NCBI RefSeq assembly: GCF_037040815.1
Contig: NZ_CP146232.1
Span: forward strand, 3,628,001-3,692,000
Direction: 5' to 3'
DNA length: 64,000 nt
Source: Pararoseomonas sp. SCSIO 73927
GTDB lineage: Bacteria > Pseudomonadota > Alphaproteobacteria > Acetobacterales > Acetobacteraceae
A program made the translations under genes and the position numbers. Numbering within the stretch: position 1 is the first letter of the stretch; the number at the start of each line of letters is the position of its first letter. Below the pieces are notes generated by a model. It was not told the origin of the DNA and ran no database searches. It worked only from the letters and a program-made list of their open reading frames with translations. Positions 25,566-36,094 of the stretch are shown here, piece by piece.

Positions 25566-26597
25566 ATGCTGAAGCGCGCCATCCTGGCCACCGTCGCCGC
25601 GGCCGCGGCCCTGTTCACCGCAGCGCCCCGCCCTGCGGAGGCCGGTGCCCTCTACGACGCCATCAGGGCCCGCGGCGTCCTGAACTGCGGCATCCACACG
25701 GGCCTTCCCGGCTTCGCCATCCCGGATTCCCGGGGCGTCTGGCAGGGCTTCGACGTGGACTTCTGCCGCGGCCTCGCGGCGGCCCTGTTCAATGACCCGG
25801 ACAAGGTCCGCTACACCCCGCTCTCCTCGCCGACGCGCTTCACCGCCCTGTCCTCGGGCGAGGTGGACGTGCTGTTCCGCGTCAGCACGGAGACGATGCT
25901 GCGCGACGTCGGGCTGGGCATCCGCGCCATCACGCCGAACTTCTACGACGGCCACGGCTTCATGGTGCGCGGCAACGCCAACATCTCGAAGGCGGCTGAG
26001 CTTGGCGGCGCCACGATCTGCCTGCTCCAGGGCACCACGAACGAGCAGGTGACGGCCGAGTACTTCCGCACCAACAACCTCCAGTTCAGCCCCGTCCTCT
26101 TCGCCCGGACCGACCAGGCGACGGACGCGCTGCAGGCCGGCCGCTGCGACGCCTTCGGCACGGACGCCTCCCAGCTCGCCGCCGTCCGCTCCTCCATGCA
26201 GAACCCCGGCGAGTGGAAGATCCTCGATGAGCGCTTCTCCAAGGAGCCTTACGGCCCCTATGTCCGCCGCGGCGACGACGAGTGGTACGACGTGGTCCGC
26301 TGGTACGTGAACGCCGTGATCCAGGCGGAGGAGAGCGGCGTGACCCGCGCCAACGTGGACGAGGTGAAGCGCACCACCACCAACCCCGACACGCGCCGCC
26401 TGCTCGGCGTCACGCCGGAGCTCGGCCAGGCCCTGCGGCTGGACCCGAACTGGGTGGTGAACATCGTCAAGGCCGTCGGCAATTACGGCGAGATCTACGA
26501 GCGCCACATGGGCCCGCGCAGCCCCGTCGGCCTGGCGCGCGGCGCGAACGAGCTGTGGACGCGCGGCGGGCTGCTCTACGCCCTGCCGATGCGCTGA
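25566..26597 (+). CDS. amino-acid ABC transporter substrate-binding protein (AapJ-like)
   Basis: A 343-residue periplasmic receptor of the general L-amino-acid (AapJ/BztA) type. A signal peptide (1-26, ending AEA) precedes GALYDAIRARGVLNCGIHTGLPGF. FDVDFCRGLAAALF and the C-terminal block LGQALRLDPNWVVNIVKAVGNYGEIY and WTRGGLLYALPMR are diagnostic. Two conserved cysteines are present (CGI and DFCRG). No permease or ATPase genes are adjacent, so it must work with a transporter elsewhere. A paralogue lies at 37045-38073. Confidence 0.88.
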   Translation: MLKRAILATVAAAAALFTAAPRPAEAGALYDAIRARGVLNCGIHTGLPGFAIPDSRGVWQGFDVDFCRGLAAALFNDPDKVRYTPLSSPTRFTALSSGEVDVLFRVSTETMLRDVGLGIRAITPNFYDGHGFMVRGNANISKAAELGGATICLLQGTTNEQVTAEYFRTNNLQFSPVLFARTDQATDALQAGRCDAFGTDASQLAAVRSSMQNPGEWKILDERFSKEPYGPYVRRGDDEWYDVVRWYVNAVIQAEESGVTRANVDEVKRTTTNPDTRRLLGVTPELGQALRLDPNWVVNIVKAVGNYGEIYERHMGPRSPVGLARGANELWTRGGLLYALPMR

Positions 26598-26612
26598 TCG
26601 GCCCTCCTGGTC

Positions 26613-26634
26613 GGGCGGCCCTCGCGGGCCGCCC
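26613..26634. terminator. bidirectional hairpin between receptor genes
   Basis: GGGCGGCCC at 26613-26621 pairs with GGGCCGCCC at 26626-26634 over nine bases with a TCGC loop, in the 40-bp gap between two convergent genes. No clear T-tract; likely a shared terminator. Confidence 0.6.
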
Positions 26635-26637
26635 CGC

Positions 26638-27609
26638 CTAGAGCCGAAGACCCATGCGCCGGATCATCGCGGACTCCTCCTCGACCGTCCGGCGCACGAA
26701 ACCCGTATACTCCTCTGGCCCCATCGCCATCGCCGGCATGTCGTAGCGGTCCAGCACGGCCGCGTGGGACGGATCGCCGATCGCGGCCCGGAACGCCGTG
26801 TCCAGCGCGCGCACCACGGCGGGGTCCATCCCCTTCGGCCCCGCCACGCCGTAGGGCGAGGTGGAGACGATATCCATCCCCAGCTCCTTCAGCGTCGGCA
26901 CGTTCGGGAAGCGCTTCGCCCGCTCCGGCCCCCAGGTAACGAGCAGCCGCAGCCGCCCCTCCTCCACCAGCGGCCCCCAGCCGGAGCTGTCCGCCGTGGC
27001 GTGGATCTGTCCGCCCAGCAGCGCCCCCATGTTCTCCGCCACGCCGCGGAACGGGACATGGACGTAGCGCACGTCCCGCATTCCCGCGATCTGCTCCATC
27101 GTGATGTGCAGCGAGGTGCCGACGCCCGGCGTGCCGTAGTTGAACTTCCCGGGGTTCGCTTTCGCGTCCGCCAGGAAGGCCGGGAAGTCGGCCCAGGGCG
27201 CGTCCGCCTTCACCACCACGCCGAACAGGTAGCCCGTGAGGTGGGTGACGTAGGTGAAATCGACCAGCGGGTCGAAGGGCGGGCGGCTGCTCATGTAGGG
27301 GATGCGGAAGACGCTGATCGGCATCTGCGCCAGGGTGTAGCCGTCCGGCCGCTCGTTCAGCAGCGCCTGCGCGCCGAGGATGCCGCCCGCGCCCGCCTTG
27401 TTCTCCACCACCACGGGCTGGCCGAGCCGCCGGCTCGCGGCGTCGCAGAAGGCCCGCATCTGCACGTCCGTCGTGCCGCCCGGCGCCCAGGGCACGAGCA
27501 TCCGGATCGCCTTGTCCGGAAAGCCCCGTTGCGCAAGGGCGGGGCGGGCGAGCGCGGCGACCCCCAGGCCGAGCGAGCGCCCGAGCGCGTGGCGGCGGGT
27601 GAAGGGCAT
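26638..27609 (-). CDS. Bug family substrate-binding protein (TTT receptor)
   Basis: A 323-residue periplasmic receptor. The ATG at 27609 gives TRRHALGRSLGLGVAALARPALAQ, a Tat-like signal; the frame remains open far upstream only because of overlap with the MFS gene in another frame. The mature protein starts GFPDKAIRMLVPWAPGGTTDVQMR and carries VVVENKAGAGGILGAQALLNERPDGYT and RFPNVPTLKELG. No TctAB partners. It follows the MFS gene by 74 bp on the same strand and could be cotranscribed with it. Confidence 0.88.
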   Translation of the reverse strand: MPFTRRHALGRSLGLGVAALARPALAQRGFPDKAIRMLVPWAPGGTTDVQMRAFCDAASRRLGQPVVVENKAGAGGILGAQALLNERPDGYTLAQMPISVFRIPYMSSRPPFDPLVDFTYVTHLTGYLFGVVVKADAPWADFPAFLADAKANPGKFNYGTPGVGTSLHITMEQIAGMRDVRYVHVPFRGVAENMGALLGGQIHATADSSGWGPLVEEGRLRLLVTWGPERAKRFPNVPTLKELGMDIVSTSPYGVAGPKGMDPAVVRALDTAFRAAIGDPSHAAVLDRYDMPAMAMGPEEYTGFVRRTVEEESAMIRRMGLRL

Positions 27610-27683
27610 GGGATGTTTCCCGTTACGTTTCCTCCCCCTGAGTATCGGCGCGGCCTCGATCCGATAGGAAGGGAAATCGCGCG

Positions 27684-28958
27684 TCACGCCCGCCGGCGCA
27701 GGCGCGGCAGCACCAGCAGCGCCACCAGCACGACCTGCCCGGCCGAGAGGAGCTGCGGCAGCAGCCAGCTTCCCGTCGCGCTGACGAGAGCGGCGAAGAT
27801 CGCGGGCGGGACGAGGTAGCCGAGGAAGGACAGGGTGGAGGATCCCGCCGTCGCCTCCGCGATGCGCCCAGGGGGCGCGAGGCGGGCCACCTCCGACTGG
27901 TAGATGCCGTTCCAGCTCGCCGCGAGCGAACCCGCGAGGGCGCCGAGGAGGAGGGTGGGCAGGAACCCCATGGGCGGCAGCAGCACGAAGAGCGCGACGA
28001 GGGCGGCCGCGCCCAGGCCCTGCCCGACGAGGTTCATCGGCCCGTTCGCCATGCGGTCCGCGACCCAGCCCAGGACGATGCGCGCGAGGATGCCGCCGCC
28101 CTGCATGGCGGCGAAGACCGCGCCCGCCTGGGTGAGGCTCAGCCCGCGCGTGGTGGTGAGCCAGGTGACGGCGAAGGTGGCGAAGCAGCCCTGGAGCGTG
28201 GCGAGGGAGCAGGCGAGCAGGGTGAGCGGCGGCAGGAGGGGGTGCAGGCCGAGCGCGGCGAAGGGACCCGTGACGTTGCGGCGGGAGAGGAGGGCCACGG
28301 GGTGGACCGGGCGGTCCGGCTCCCGCTCCACGTCCAGCATCGGGCGGCTGGGCTGGATGAGGGCGGCGGAGACGAGGGCGATGAGGACGGCGAGGCCGAG
28401 GCCGTAGGGCCAGCCCGCCCAGGCGGCCACGGGGGCGATCACCAGCCCCGCCACCACGCCGCCCAGTGGGGCGCCGGCCTGCTTGATGGAGAAGATGAGG
28501 GTGCGGTGCCGTGCCGGGGCGGTTGCCGCCAGGATGCGGCTGCCGGCGGGAGGCGTGGGGCCGTAGCCGACGCCGATCAGGAAAGCGGCGATGCCCAGGG
28601 CGATGGTGTTGCCGAGGGCCGCGATGGCCATGCCGGCCGCCGCGAAGGTCGCCCCGGCCTGGAGGGTGCGGACGGGGCCGAGCCGGGCGAGCAGGGGCAT
28701 CCCGACGAGGAGAAAGACGAGCGTGCCGGTGGTGGAGAGGGCGGCGAGGTGGCCGGCCGCCTCCGGCGGGAGCCCGGCGCTGCCCGTGAGGAGGGGGGCG
28801 AGCACCGGGACGCACTGGTTCAGGAAGGCCGCCACCGTCTGCATCAGCAGGGTGACGGAGAGGGCGACCTTCCAGGAGGCGGCCTCCAGCCCTTTCGGAC
28901 CTTTGGCGGGTGGGGCGGGCCCGGGACCCTGCTGGGGGGTGGGCCCGCCGTCCCTCAC
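27684..28958 (-). CDS. MFS transporter
   Basis: A 424-residue twelve-segment transporter with a Pro/Gly-rich N-terminal tail (about 1-28). It shares the ARHRTLIFSIKQAGAPLGG loop with the MFS protein at 24220-25446 and the same overall spacing, so it is a paralogue. The helix 2-3 loop is again degenerate (GMPLLARLGPVRTLQ). The plus-strand base composition switches from C-rich to G-rich inside this gene. Substrate unknown. Confidence 0.85.
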   Translation of the reverse strand: MRDGGPTPQQGPGPAPPAKGPKGLEAASWKVALSVTLLMQTVAAFLNQCVPVLAPLLTGSAGLPPEAAGHLAALSTTGTLVFLLVGMPLLARLGPVRTLQAGATFAAAGMAIAALGNTIALGIAAFLIGVGYGPTPPAGSRILAATAPARHRTLIFSIKQAGAPLGGVVAGLVIAPVAAWAGWPYGLGLAVLIALVSAALIQPSRPMLDVEREPDRPVHPVALLSRRNVTGPFAALGLHPLLPPLTLLACSLATLQGCFATFAVTWLTTTRGLSLTQAGAVFAAMQGGGILARIVLGWVADRMANGPMNLVGQGLGAAALVALFVLLPPMGFLPTLLLGALAGSLAASWNGIYQSEVARLAPPGRIAEATAGSSTLSFLGYLVPPAIFAALVSATGSWLLPQLLSAGQVVLVALLVLPRLRRRA

Positions 28959-28978
28959 GCGACCCGAAACCTTCGGTT

Positions 28979-29320
28979 TCAGGCGGCCTGGGTGTGGGGG
29001 ATGCCGTTCTCGGTGAGGAGGGTGGCCAGCTCACCGGTCTGGAACATCTCGGTGATGATGTCGCAGCCGCCGACGAACTCGCCCTTCACGTAGAGCTGCG
29101 GGATGGTCGGCCAGTTGGAGAAGGCCTTGATGCCTTCGCGGATTTCCGGATCGGCGAGGACGTTCACGCCGTGGAACGGCACGCCCATGTGGGAGAGGAT
29201 CTGCACCACCCGGGCGGAGAAGCCGCACTGCGGGAAGACCGGCGTGCCCTTCATGAAGAGGGTGACCGGGTTGGCTTCGACCTCGGACTTGATCTGGGCG
29301 AAGACGGGGTTGTCGGACAT
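28979..29320 (-). CDS. grxD: monothiol glutaredoxin (Grx4/GrxD type)
   Basis: A 113-residue CGFS glutaredoxin. The [11 protein letters not shown] active site, VTLFMKGTP and [19 protein letters not shown] are all standard. CGFS glutaredoxins bind a [2Fe-2S] cluster with glutathione and pass it on, usually together with a BolA protein. The bolA gene lies 11 bp upstream in the same operon, and purL 70 bp before that, the usual alphaproteobacterial order. The start is the ATG at 29320; an ATG 15 bases upstream is less likely. Confidence 0.95.
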   Translation of the reverse strand: MSDNPVFAQIKSEVEANPVTLFMKGTPVFPQCGFSARVVQILSHMGVPFHGVNVLADPEIREGIKAFSNWPTIPQLYVKGEFVGGCDIITEMFQTGELATLLTENGIPHTQAA

Positions 29321-29331
29321 CGGGGTCTCTC

Positions 29332-29565
29332 TCACTCCGGTGCGGAGGTCTGGAGGGCGAGGGCGTGGAGTTCGCCGCCCATGCGGCCCTGCAGGGCCGC
29401 ATAGACGATCTGATGCTGCTTCACCCGCGGGACGCCGCGGAAGGCTTCCGAGACCACGGTGGCGGCGTAGTGGTCGCCGTCGCCGGCCAGGTCCTCGATC
29501 GTGACCTTGGCGTCGGGGAGTGCGGCGCGGATCAGGGCCTCGATCTCGGCGGCGGGCATGGCCAT
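29332..29565 (-). CDS. BolA family protein
   Basis: A 77-residue KH-like protein. [27 protein letters not shown] and [28 protein letters not shown] match BolA/IbaG, with the invariant His of the V-K-Q-H motif that co-binds iron-sulfur clusters with CGFS glutaredoxin. It lies directly upstream of grxD and downstream of purL. Which BolA subtype it is was not decided. Confidence 0.92.
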   Translation of the reverse strand: MAMPAAEIEALIRAALPDAKVTIEDLAGDGDHYAATVVSEAFRGVPRVKQHQIVYAALQGRMGGELHALALQTSAPE

Positions 29566-29635
29566 CGTCGTCGTCCTCAGCAGCGGTTGTGGGCGCGATT
29601 CACGCCTGCGGCCTGCCGGCCCCTGGCGATCGCGC

Positions 29636-31879
<2,244 letters not shown>

Positions 31880-31959
31880 GGGCGGGTTTTGGGGAGAGGG
31901 GGGGCGGTTGTCGAGGGGCCTTTCCGGGGTGGGGGTGGGCGGTTGTTGCATGGGTGGGG

Positions 31960-32571
31960 TTACGACCAGCTTAACCGGACGCTGCGGGGGATGCGGCGGC
32001 GGCCCTCGGCGGCCTTGAAGAGGTATTTCAGGCTTTTCAGGCGGGTTTTCAGGGCGGCGAGGCCGGCGCGGGTTGTGGGCGCGGCGGTTGGGACGGCGCG
32101 GGTGAGCATTTCGGACAAATCGGGATCGGGCAGGAGCCAGGGCGGGGCGGGGAGGGCGCTGCGGAGGCCGATTCGGCGAATGAGGACGAGGAAGGGCAGG
32201 CCGAGGAGGCGGTGGGCGCGGCGGCAGGCACGGACGATGAGGTGTTCGATCTGCCGCAGGGGGTGGTTGGGGGCGGCATCGGCCGGGGCGATGAGAAGGC
32301 GTTCCCATAGGCCGGCGCGGGTGAGGCGGCGGTAGTGGCGGGCGATTGTGTCAGGGGTGCCGGCACCGGGCGGGGCTTCGCGCCAGGGGGCGTGGGTGTT
32401 GGCGACGTGGAAGATGGCGTTCATGCGGGCGCGAAGGTCGGAAATGCGGCGGCCGGCGGGGGAACGGGGGAGGATGTAGGGGAGGAGGGCGTGGAACTGG
32501 AGGTCGGTGAGGGGGGACCAGGGGGCGGGGGTGGTCAGGCGGGGGATGTGGGGCAGGGGCATGGGTGCCAT
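31960..32571 (-). CDS. stand-alone DUF4096-like (IS5-type transposase N-terminal) protein
   Basis: A 203-residue basic protein. The N-terminal half (about 15-90) resembles the DUF4096 DNA-binding part of IS5-group transposases: [61 protein letters not shown]. No DDE catalytic domain follows; the rest is Arg/Leu-rich and ends [10 protein letters not shown]. The frame is intact with high-GC codon use. I recall similar proteins in several Acetobacteraceae, usually called transposase, so it may be a domesticated DNA-binding protein. It is divergent from a low-GC DUF4238 gene across an 18-bp palindrome. Confidence 0.65.
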   Translation of the reverse strand: MAPMPLPHIPRLTTPAPWSPLTDLQFHALLPYILPRSPAGRRISDLRARMNAIFHVANTHAPWREAPPGAGTPDTIARHYRRLTRAGLWERLLIAPADAAPNHPLRQIEHLIVRACRRAHRLLGLPFLVLIRRIGLRSALPAPPWLLPDPDLSEMLTRAVPTAAPTTRAGLAALKTRLKSLKYLFKAAEGRRRIPRSVRLSWS

Positions 32572-32584
32572 GATGTGGAATAAA

Positions 32585-32602
32585 TTCCTTGATGTCAAGG
32601 AA
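32585..32602. promoter_or_regulatory. perfect palindrome in divergent intergenic region
   Basis: TTCCTTGATGTCAAGGAA is an 8-2-8 perfect inverted repeat, 14 bases before the DUF4096-like start and 73 bases before the DUF4238 start. On the minus strand it contains TTGACA, a good -35 element, so a bound protein would block transcription of the transposase-like gene. The regulator is unknown. Confidence 0.5.
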
Positions 32603-32674
32603 CTAGTACGGGGCCATGCTACCAATCTGCGGTGAACGAGGACGTTCAGAACCTCTTGGCAACCGAGGATGTTC

Positions 32675-33706
32675 ATGGCTGGGCGAAAGCAACATTATAT
32701 TCCCCAATTTCTGCTACGTGGATTTGGGGCCAGTGCTGGCAAAGCAGTTCGGGTCACCGTCTATTCGAAAGGTCGTGGAATCTACACCACATCTACGCAA
32801 GGTGTTGGAGCGGAGCGGGACTTCTACTCTGATCCGCCCGGAACCGAAGAGGTAAGAACTTTAGACGACCAAATCACCGATCACGAGAATAAGATTGCCG
32901 GGTACGTGAACAGTTTGAGGTCTTTGAACGAGCACGACACAATTGACCCTGACCGGGTGGCAGAGTGCGTATGCCATTTTCTCATTCGGACTGCTCATCT
33001 GCGAGAAGTTTTTTCGTCGAGCTTCGCTCAGGTGATGGCTAACGTCACCAACAATCTTCTCACTCAGTCCGGTATGGCGAAATTTATGAAGTTGGACGAA
33101 AAAGTTCCTGCGAAGGCCGTCAGAGACGTACTCAGAAAGTATTGGCGTGAAAATAAGGAAGCTATTCGCACCCAGGGCATGAGTCAGGATGCGTTTGAGC
33201 GAGCTGCATACAATGAAATAAAAAAGGTGCCTTCTGAGCAGCTATTTGAGAACCTGCCTATGTTTAGAGGGTTGGCTTTGGAGTTCGCGAAGGGTATTCC
33301 GGGACTGGCAAGAAAAGCTCATCAGGAGGCTCTGACTCAGACCCTTGTTCCTGTTCCAAGAGTTGAAAGCTTAAGGAAGCTGAACTGGTCAATTCTGTCC
33401 GGACTGAACGGCGCATTTGTAATGCCGGATTGCGTGATTCTGGCCGAGAATCGAGATGGTGAAATTCTACCCGCCTTTTTTGTTGGCCAAGATGAGCAAA
33501 GGCGTATTATCATGCCTATATCGCACAATCGATTGTTGATCGGCGGCCCATCTTCGCCGCTTTTAGACCCGGATATGCTAAATCTTGCAGCGGCACGTTG
33601 TAGCTGGGAATATTTCGTCGCCTTAGATGAAGGCCCGTATCAACATCTGTTAGGCGAAATCGGCGGGGATGTAAATGCATTCTTGTCATCGGTGTTGGGG
33701 AATTGA
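32675..33706 (+). CDS. DUF4238 domain-containing protein, low GC
   Basis: A 343-residue soluble protein. AGRKQHYIPQFLLRGFG is the start of DUF4238, followed by VYSKGRGIYTTSTQGVGAE and, near the C-terminus, VMPDCVILAE and MPISHNRLLIGG, all family-typical. Function is unknown. The base composition is near 50% GC with many A/T third positions, in sharp contrast to neighbours near 70%, so it was probably acquired by transfer. The ATG at 32675 has GAGG six bases upstream; an ATG two codons earlier is possible. Such genes often occur singly in variable genomic sites and a defence role has been suspected for that reason, without proof here. Confidence 0.8.
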   Translation: MAGRKQHYIPQFLLRGFGASAGKAVRVTVYSKGRGIYTTSTQGVGAERDFYSDPPGTEEVRTLDDQITDHENKIAGYVNSLRSLNEHDTIDPDRVAECVCHFLIRTAHLREVFSSSFAQVMANVTNNLLTQSGMAKFMKLDEKVPAKAVRDVLRKYWRENKEAIRTQGMSQDAFERAAYNEIKKVPSEQLFENLPMFRGLALEFAKGIPGLARKAHQEALTQTLVPVPRVESLRKLNWSILSGLNGAFVMPDCVILAENRDGEILPAFFVGQDEQRRIIMPISHNRLLIGGPSSPLLDPDMLNLAAARCSWEYFVALDEGPYQHLLGEIGGDVNAFLSSVLGN

Positions 33707-33966
33707 GCAGGAAAGATTGCTTACTTATGTGCAAGTTCCAGAATTGAGCTAATTTCGAAGGTAAGAACCCTCCGCTGAGGGACGGGTGGTCGGAGAAAGG
33801 TTAATGCCTAGTTTATTTAACGAGGTATGATCGCACGCCAACAAATACACAATGTCGCCAGAGTGATCGGCAAGCCGATCCTTCGACAGTGCCCGTTCCT
33901 CCTCCTCGTGACACTCCTCAGAGCCGGCGGCCGCACTGAAGGCCGCCGATCAGGGAATTATGCGAG
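33707..33966. other. AT-richer non-coding stretch after the DUF4238 gene
   Basis: These 260 bases keep the low GC of the DUF4238 gene until about 33890 and then return to the host composition, so the right edge of the acquired segment is probably near 33.9 kb. I see no target-site duplication, inverted terminal repeat or tRNA. A 58-codon open frame starting near 33827 has no recognisable product. Confidence 0.4.
33925..33948. terminator. hairpin before the M42 peptidase gene
   Basis: CGGCGGCC at 33925-33932 pairs with GGCCGCCG at 33941-33948 around GCACTGAA. No T-tract. It may terminate transcripts from the DUF4238 gene or be a 5' leader stem of the next gene, 18 bases downstream. Confidence 0.35.
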
Positions 33967-35034
33967 ATGCGCGACGAATCCCTCCGTTTCCTGGAGGAAC
34001 TGATCAAGGCCCCGTCCCCGAGTGGGTATGAGGGCGAGGTGGCGCGGCTGTACCGGGACTATGCCCGGCCCTATGCCGACGGCATCACCACCGACGTGCA
34101 TGGCAACGTGACGGTGATCCTCAACCCCGATGCGCCGGTGAAGATCATGCTGGCCGGGCACATGGATGAGATCGGCTTCATCATCCACGACATCGGCGAG
34201 GAGGGGCTGCTCCACTTCATGGCGGTGGGTGACCACGACGCCTCCGTGCCGCTGGGGCAGACGGTGTGGGTGCATGGGCGCCGGCGCGTGGTGGGCGCGG
34301 TGGGGCGGAAGGCGATCCATCTGCTCGGGCCGGGGGAGGGCCAGGGCAAGCCGAAGATGGGGGAAATGTGGATTGATATCGGGGCGACTTCTCGCGCCGA
34401 GGCGGAGGAGGTGGTGCGGCTGGGGGATATCGTGACCTTCCAGCGGGGTTTTCAGCCGTTGCTGGGCGATCGCGCGGTGGCGCGGGCCTTCGACAACAAG
34501 GCGGGCCTGTTCGTGGTGGCGGAGGCGGTGCGGCTGCTGCGGGAGGAGGGCGGGCTCCTGCCCGAGGTGGGCGTTTATGCGGTGGGGACGGTGCAGGAGG
34601 AGCTCGGGGGGCGCGGGGCGAGGACGGCGGCGGCGCGGATCGGGCCCGTGACAGGGCTGGCGGTGGATATGGAGCACGCCATTGATTATCCGGGCGTGAC
34701 GGGGGCGGAGTTCGGCCGGTTGGAGATGGGGAAGGGGCCGAGCCTGCTGCGGGGGGCGAATGCCAGCCCGGTGGTGTTCGATCTGTTGCGCCGGGCGGCG
34801 GAGGAGGAGGGGATTCCCTATCAGCTGCGGATCGCGCCGGGGAGCACGCCGACGGACGCCAACCGGATCCAGACCGCGGGGGATGGGGTGGCGTCCGGGC
34901 TGGTGGGGATCCCGCTGCGCTACATGCACACGCCCTGCGAGGTGGTGAGCCTGACGGATCTGGAGAACGCGGCGCGGCTGCTGGCGGCGTATTGCCGGCG
35001 GGTGTCGGGAGAGACGAGTTTCGTGCCGTGGTAG
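33967..35034 (+). CDS. M42 family metallopeptidase
   Basis: A 355-residue cytosolic di-zinc aminopeptidase of the M42 family (glutamyl aminopeptidase or endoglucanase-M-like). Metal and catalytic residues are in place: AGHMDEIGF, FDNKAG, VQEELGGRGA with the Glu pair, DMEHA, and YMHTPCEVV near the end. SPSGYEGEVARLYRDY is the usual opening. It lies alone downstream of the low-GC segment. The peptide substrate is unknown. Confidence 0.9.
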   Translation: MRDESLRFLEELIKAPSPSGYEGEVARLYRDYARPYADGITTDVHGNVTVILNPDAPVKIMLAGHMDEIGFIIHDIGEEGLLHFMAVGDHDASVPLGQTVWVHGRRRVVGAVGRKAIHLLGPGEGQGKPKMGEMWIDIGATSRAEAEEVVRLGDIVTFQRGFQPLLGDRAVARAFDNKAGLFVVAEAVRLLREEGGLLPEVGVYAVGTVQEELGGRGARTAAARIGPVTGLAVDMEHAIDYPGVTGAEFGRLEMGKGPSLLRGANASPVVFDLLRRAAEEEGIPYQLRIAPGSTPTDANRIQTAGDGVASGLVGIPLRYMHTPCEVVSLTDLENAARLLAAYCRRVSGETSFVPW

Positions 35035-35133
35035 GGGCAGGCCGCGCGGGGTTGTGAGGCAACGGGGCGGTTCCGCGCCGTGTTCCCCGGGGCATGCGCC
35101 CGCGTCTGGCGGGGGCATGGCAGGAGGGCGGCG

Positions 35134-35403
35134 ATGAGCTCGGGCAACACGACGACCGATCACAAGGTGATCCAGGCGTGGATCGAGGAGCGGAAGGGGC
35201 GGCCGAGCGTCGTTTCCGGGACCGAGGGGGATAACGGGGAGGGGATCCTGCGCGTCGATTTCGGGCCCAAGGAGGACAGGCTGGAGGAGATCCCCTGGGA
35301 AGAGTTCTTCAAGACCTTCGAGGACCGGAAGCTGGCCTTCCTGCACCAGGACAGGACGGCGGACGGGAAGGAGAGCCGGTTCTTCAAGTTCGTGAAGCGG
35401 TAG
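35134..35403 (+). CDS. small conserved hypothetical protein
   Basis: An 89-residue soluble protein beginning at ATG 35134 with AGGAGGG upstream. HKVIQAWIEERKGRPSVVSGT, ILRVDFG, LEEIPWEEFFKTFEDRKLAFLHQ and SRFFKFVKR form a compact conserved domain that I recall from many proteobacteria, sometimes mislabelled as a glucan-branching enzyme. No function is established. Confidence 0.75.
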   Translation: MSSGNTTTDHKVIQAWIEERKGRPSVVSGTEGDNGEGILRVDFGPKEDRLEEIPWEEFFKTFEDRKLAFLHQDRTADGKESRFFKFVKR

Positions 35404-35422
35404 GGGCGCTTCGGGGTCTCGG

Positions 35423-36094
35423 TCAGCCGGCGGCGAGGGCCAGGACGACGGTGAAGTGGCAGGCGGCGGCGGCCAGGACGAAGGCGTGCCAGATGGCGGT
35501 GCTGTAGGGCAGGCGCTCCGCGAGGTGGAAGGCGGTGCCGGCGGTGTAGAGCAGGCCGCCGGCGGCGATGGTGGCGGTCTGCCAGTGCGGCATGGCCTGG
35601 AGCATGGTGGGGAGGGCGATGACGCCGAGCCAGCCGAGGGCGAGGTAGGCGGCGAGGGCCGCGCGCTCGTAGCGGCCGGGGGCGAGGAGCTTCAGGGCCA
35701 TGCCGGGGAGGGCGCCGGCCCAGACCGCGGCGCAGAGGGCCGTGCCCCAGGGGCCGCCGATGCCGAGCAGGGCGACGGGGGTGTAGGTGCCGGCGATCAT
35801 GAGGAAGATGGCGGCGTGGTCCAGGCGGCGCAGGACGTTCCGGCGCGGGCCTTCGGGGGCCGTGTTGTAGGCGGCGGAGAAGGTGAAGGTGGCGACCAGG
35901 CCGAGGATGTACAGGCCGGTGGCGGGGGCCGCGCCGGAGTTCGACGCGGTGCGAAGGGTGTGTAGAAGGAGGGCGGTGCCGGCCAGCACGGCAAGAAGGC
36001 CGAGCGCGTGGATGGCGGCGTCAGCACGGCGCTCGGACGGAGAAGCGGCCCGCGGGAGGGGCGGGGTGGTCCCCGTGACGGCCCCGGCGGTCAT
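35423..36094 (-). CDS. TrhA/hemolysin III (PAQR) family membrane protein
   Basis: A 223-residue seven-segment membrane protein from the ATG at 36094; the frame stays open to 36220 but that extension is the VTVAP repeat and overlaps the next gene. RRLDHAAIFLMIAGTYTPVALLG is the PAQR/HlyIII core, and the C-terminal AFHLAERLPYSTAIWHAFVLAAAACHF supplies two of the usual zinc histidines. The first-helix motif that normally reads S-x2-YH is SAAYN here. Relatives (TrhA) influence membrane fluidity; they are not true haemolysins. Confidence 0.85.
   Translation of the reverse strand: MTAGAVTGTTPPLPRAASPSERRADAAIHALGLLAVLAGTALLLHTLRTASNSGAAPATGLYILGLVATFTFSAAYNTAPEGPRRNVLRRLDHAAIFLMIAGTYTPVALLGIGGPWGTALCAAVWAGALPGMALKLLAPGRYERAALAAYLALGWLGVIALPTMLQAMPHWQTATIAAGGLLYTAGTAFHLAERLPYSTAIWHAFVLAAAACHFTVVLALAAG

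Noticed and set aside
26598..27683. dif site or origin motifs at the composition switch
   Set aside because: I read the two intergenic gaps and saw neither a dif-like 28-mer nor a cluster of DnaA boxes; only a hairpin is present.
31880..32308. N-terminal extension of purL
   Set aside because: Pro/Arg-rich and overlaps the DUF4096-like gene; the ATG at 31879 fits PurL.
31960..33966. Complete insertion sequence around the transposase-like gene
   Set aside because: No DDE domain, terminal inverted repeats or target-site duplications are visible.
33827..34003. 58-codon open frame after the DUF4238 gene
   Set aside because: No ribosome-binding site, no recognisable product, and it runs into the M42 gene in another frame.
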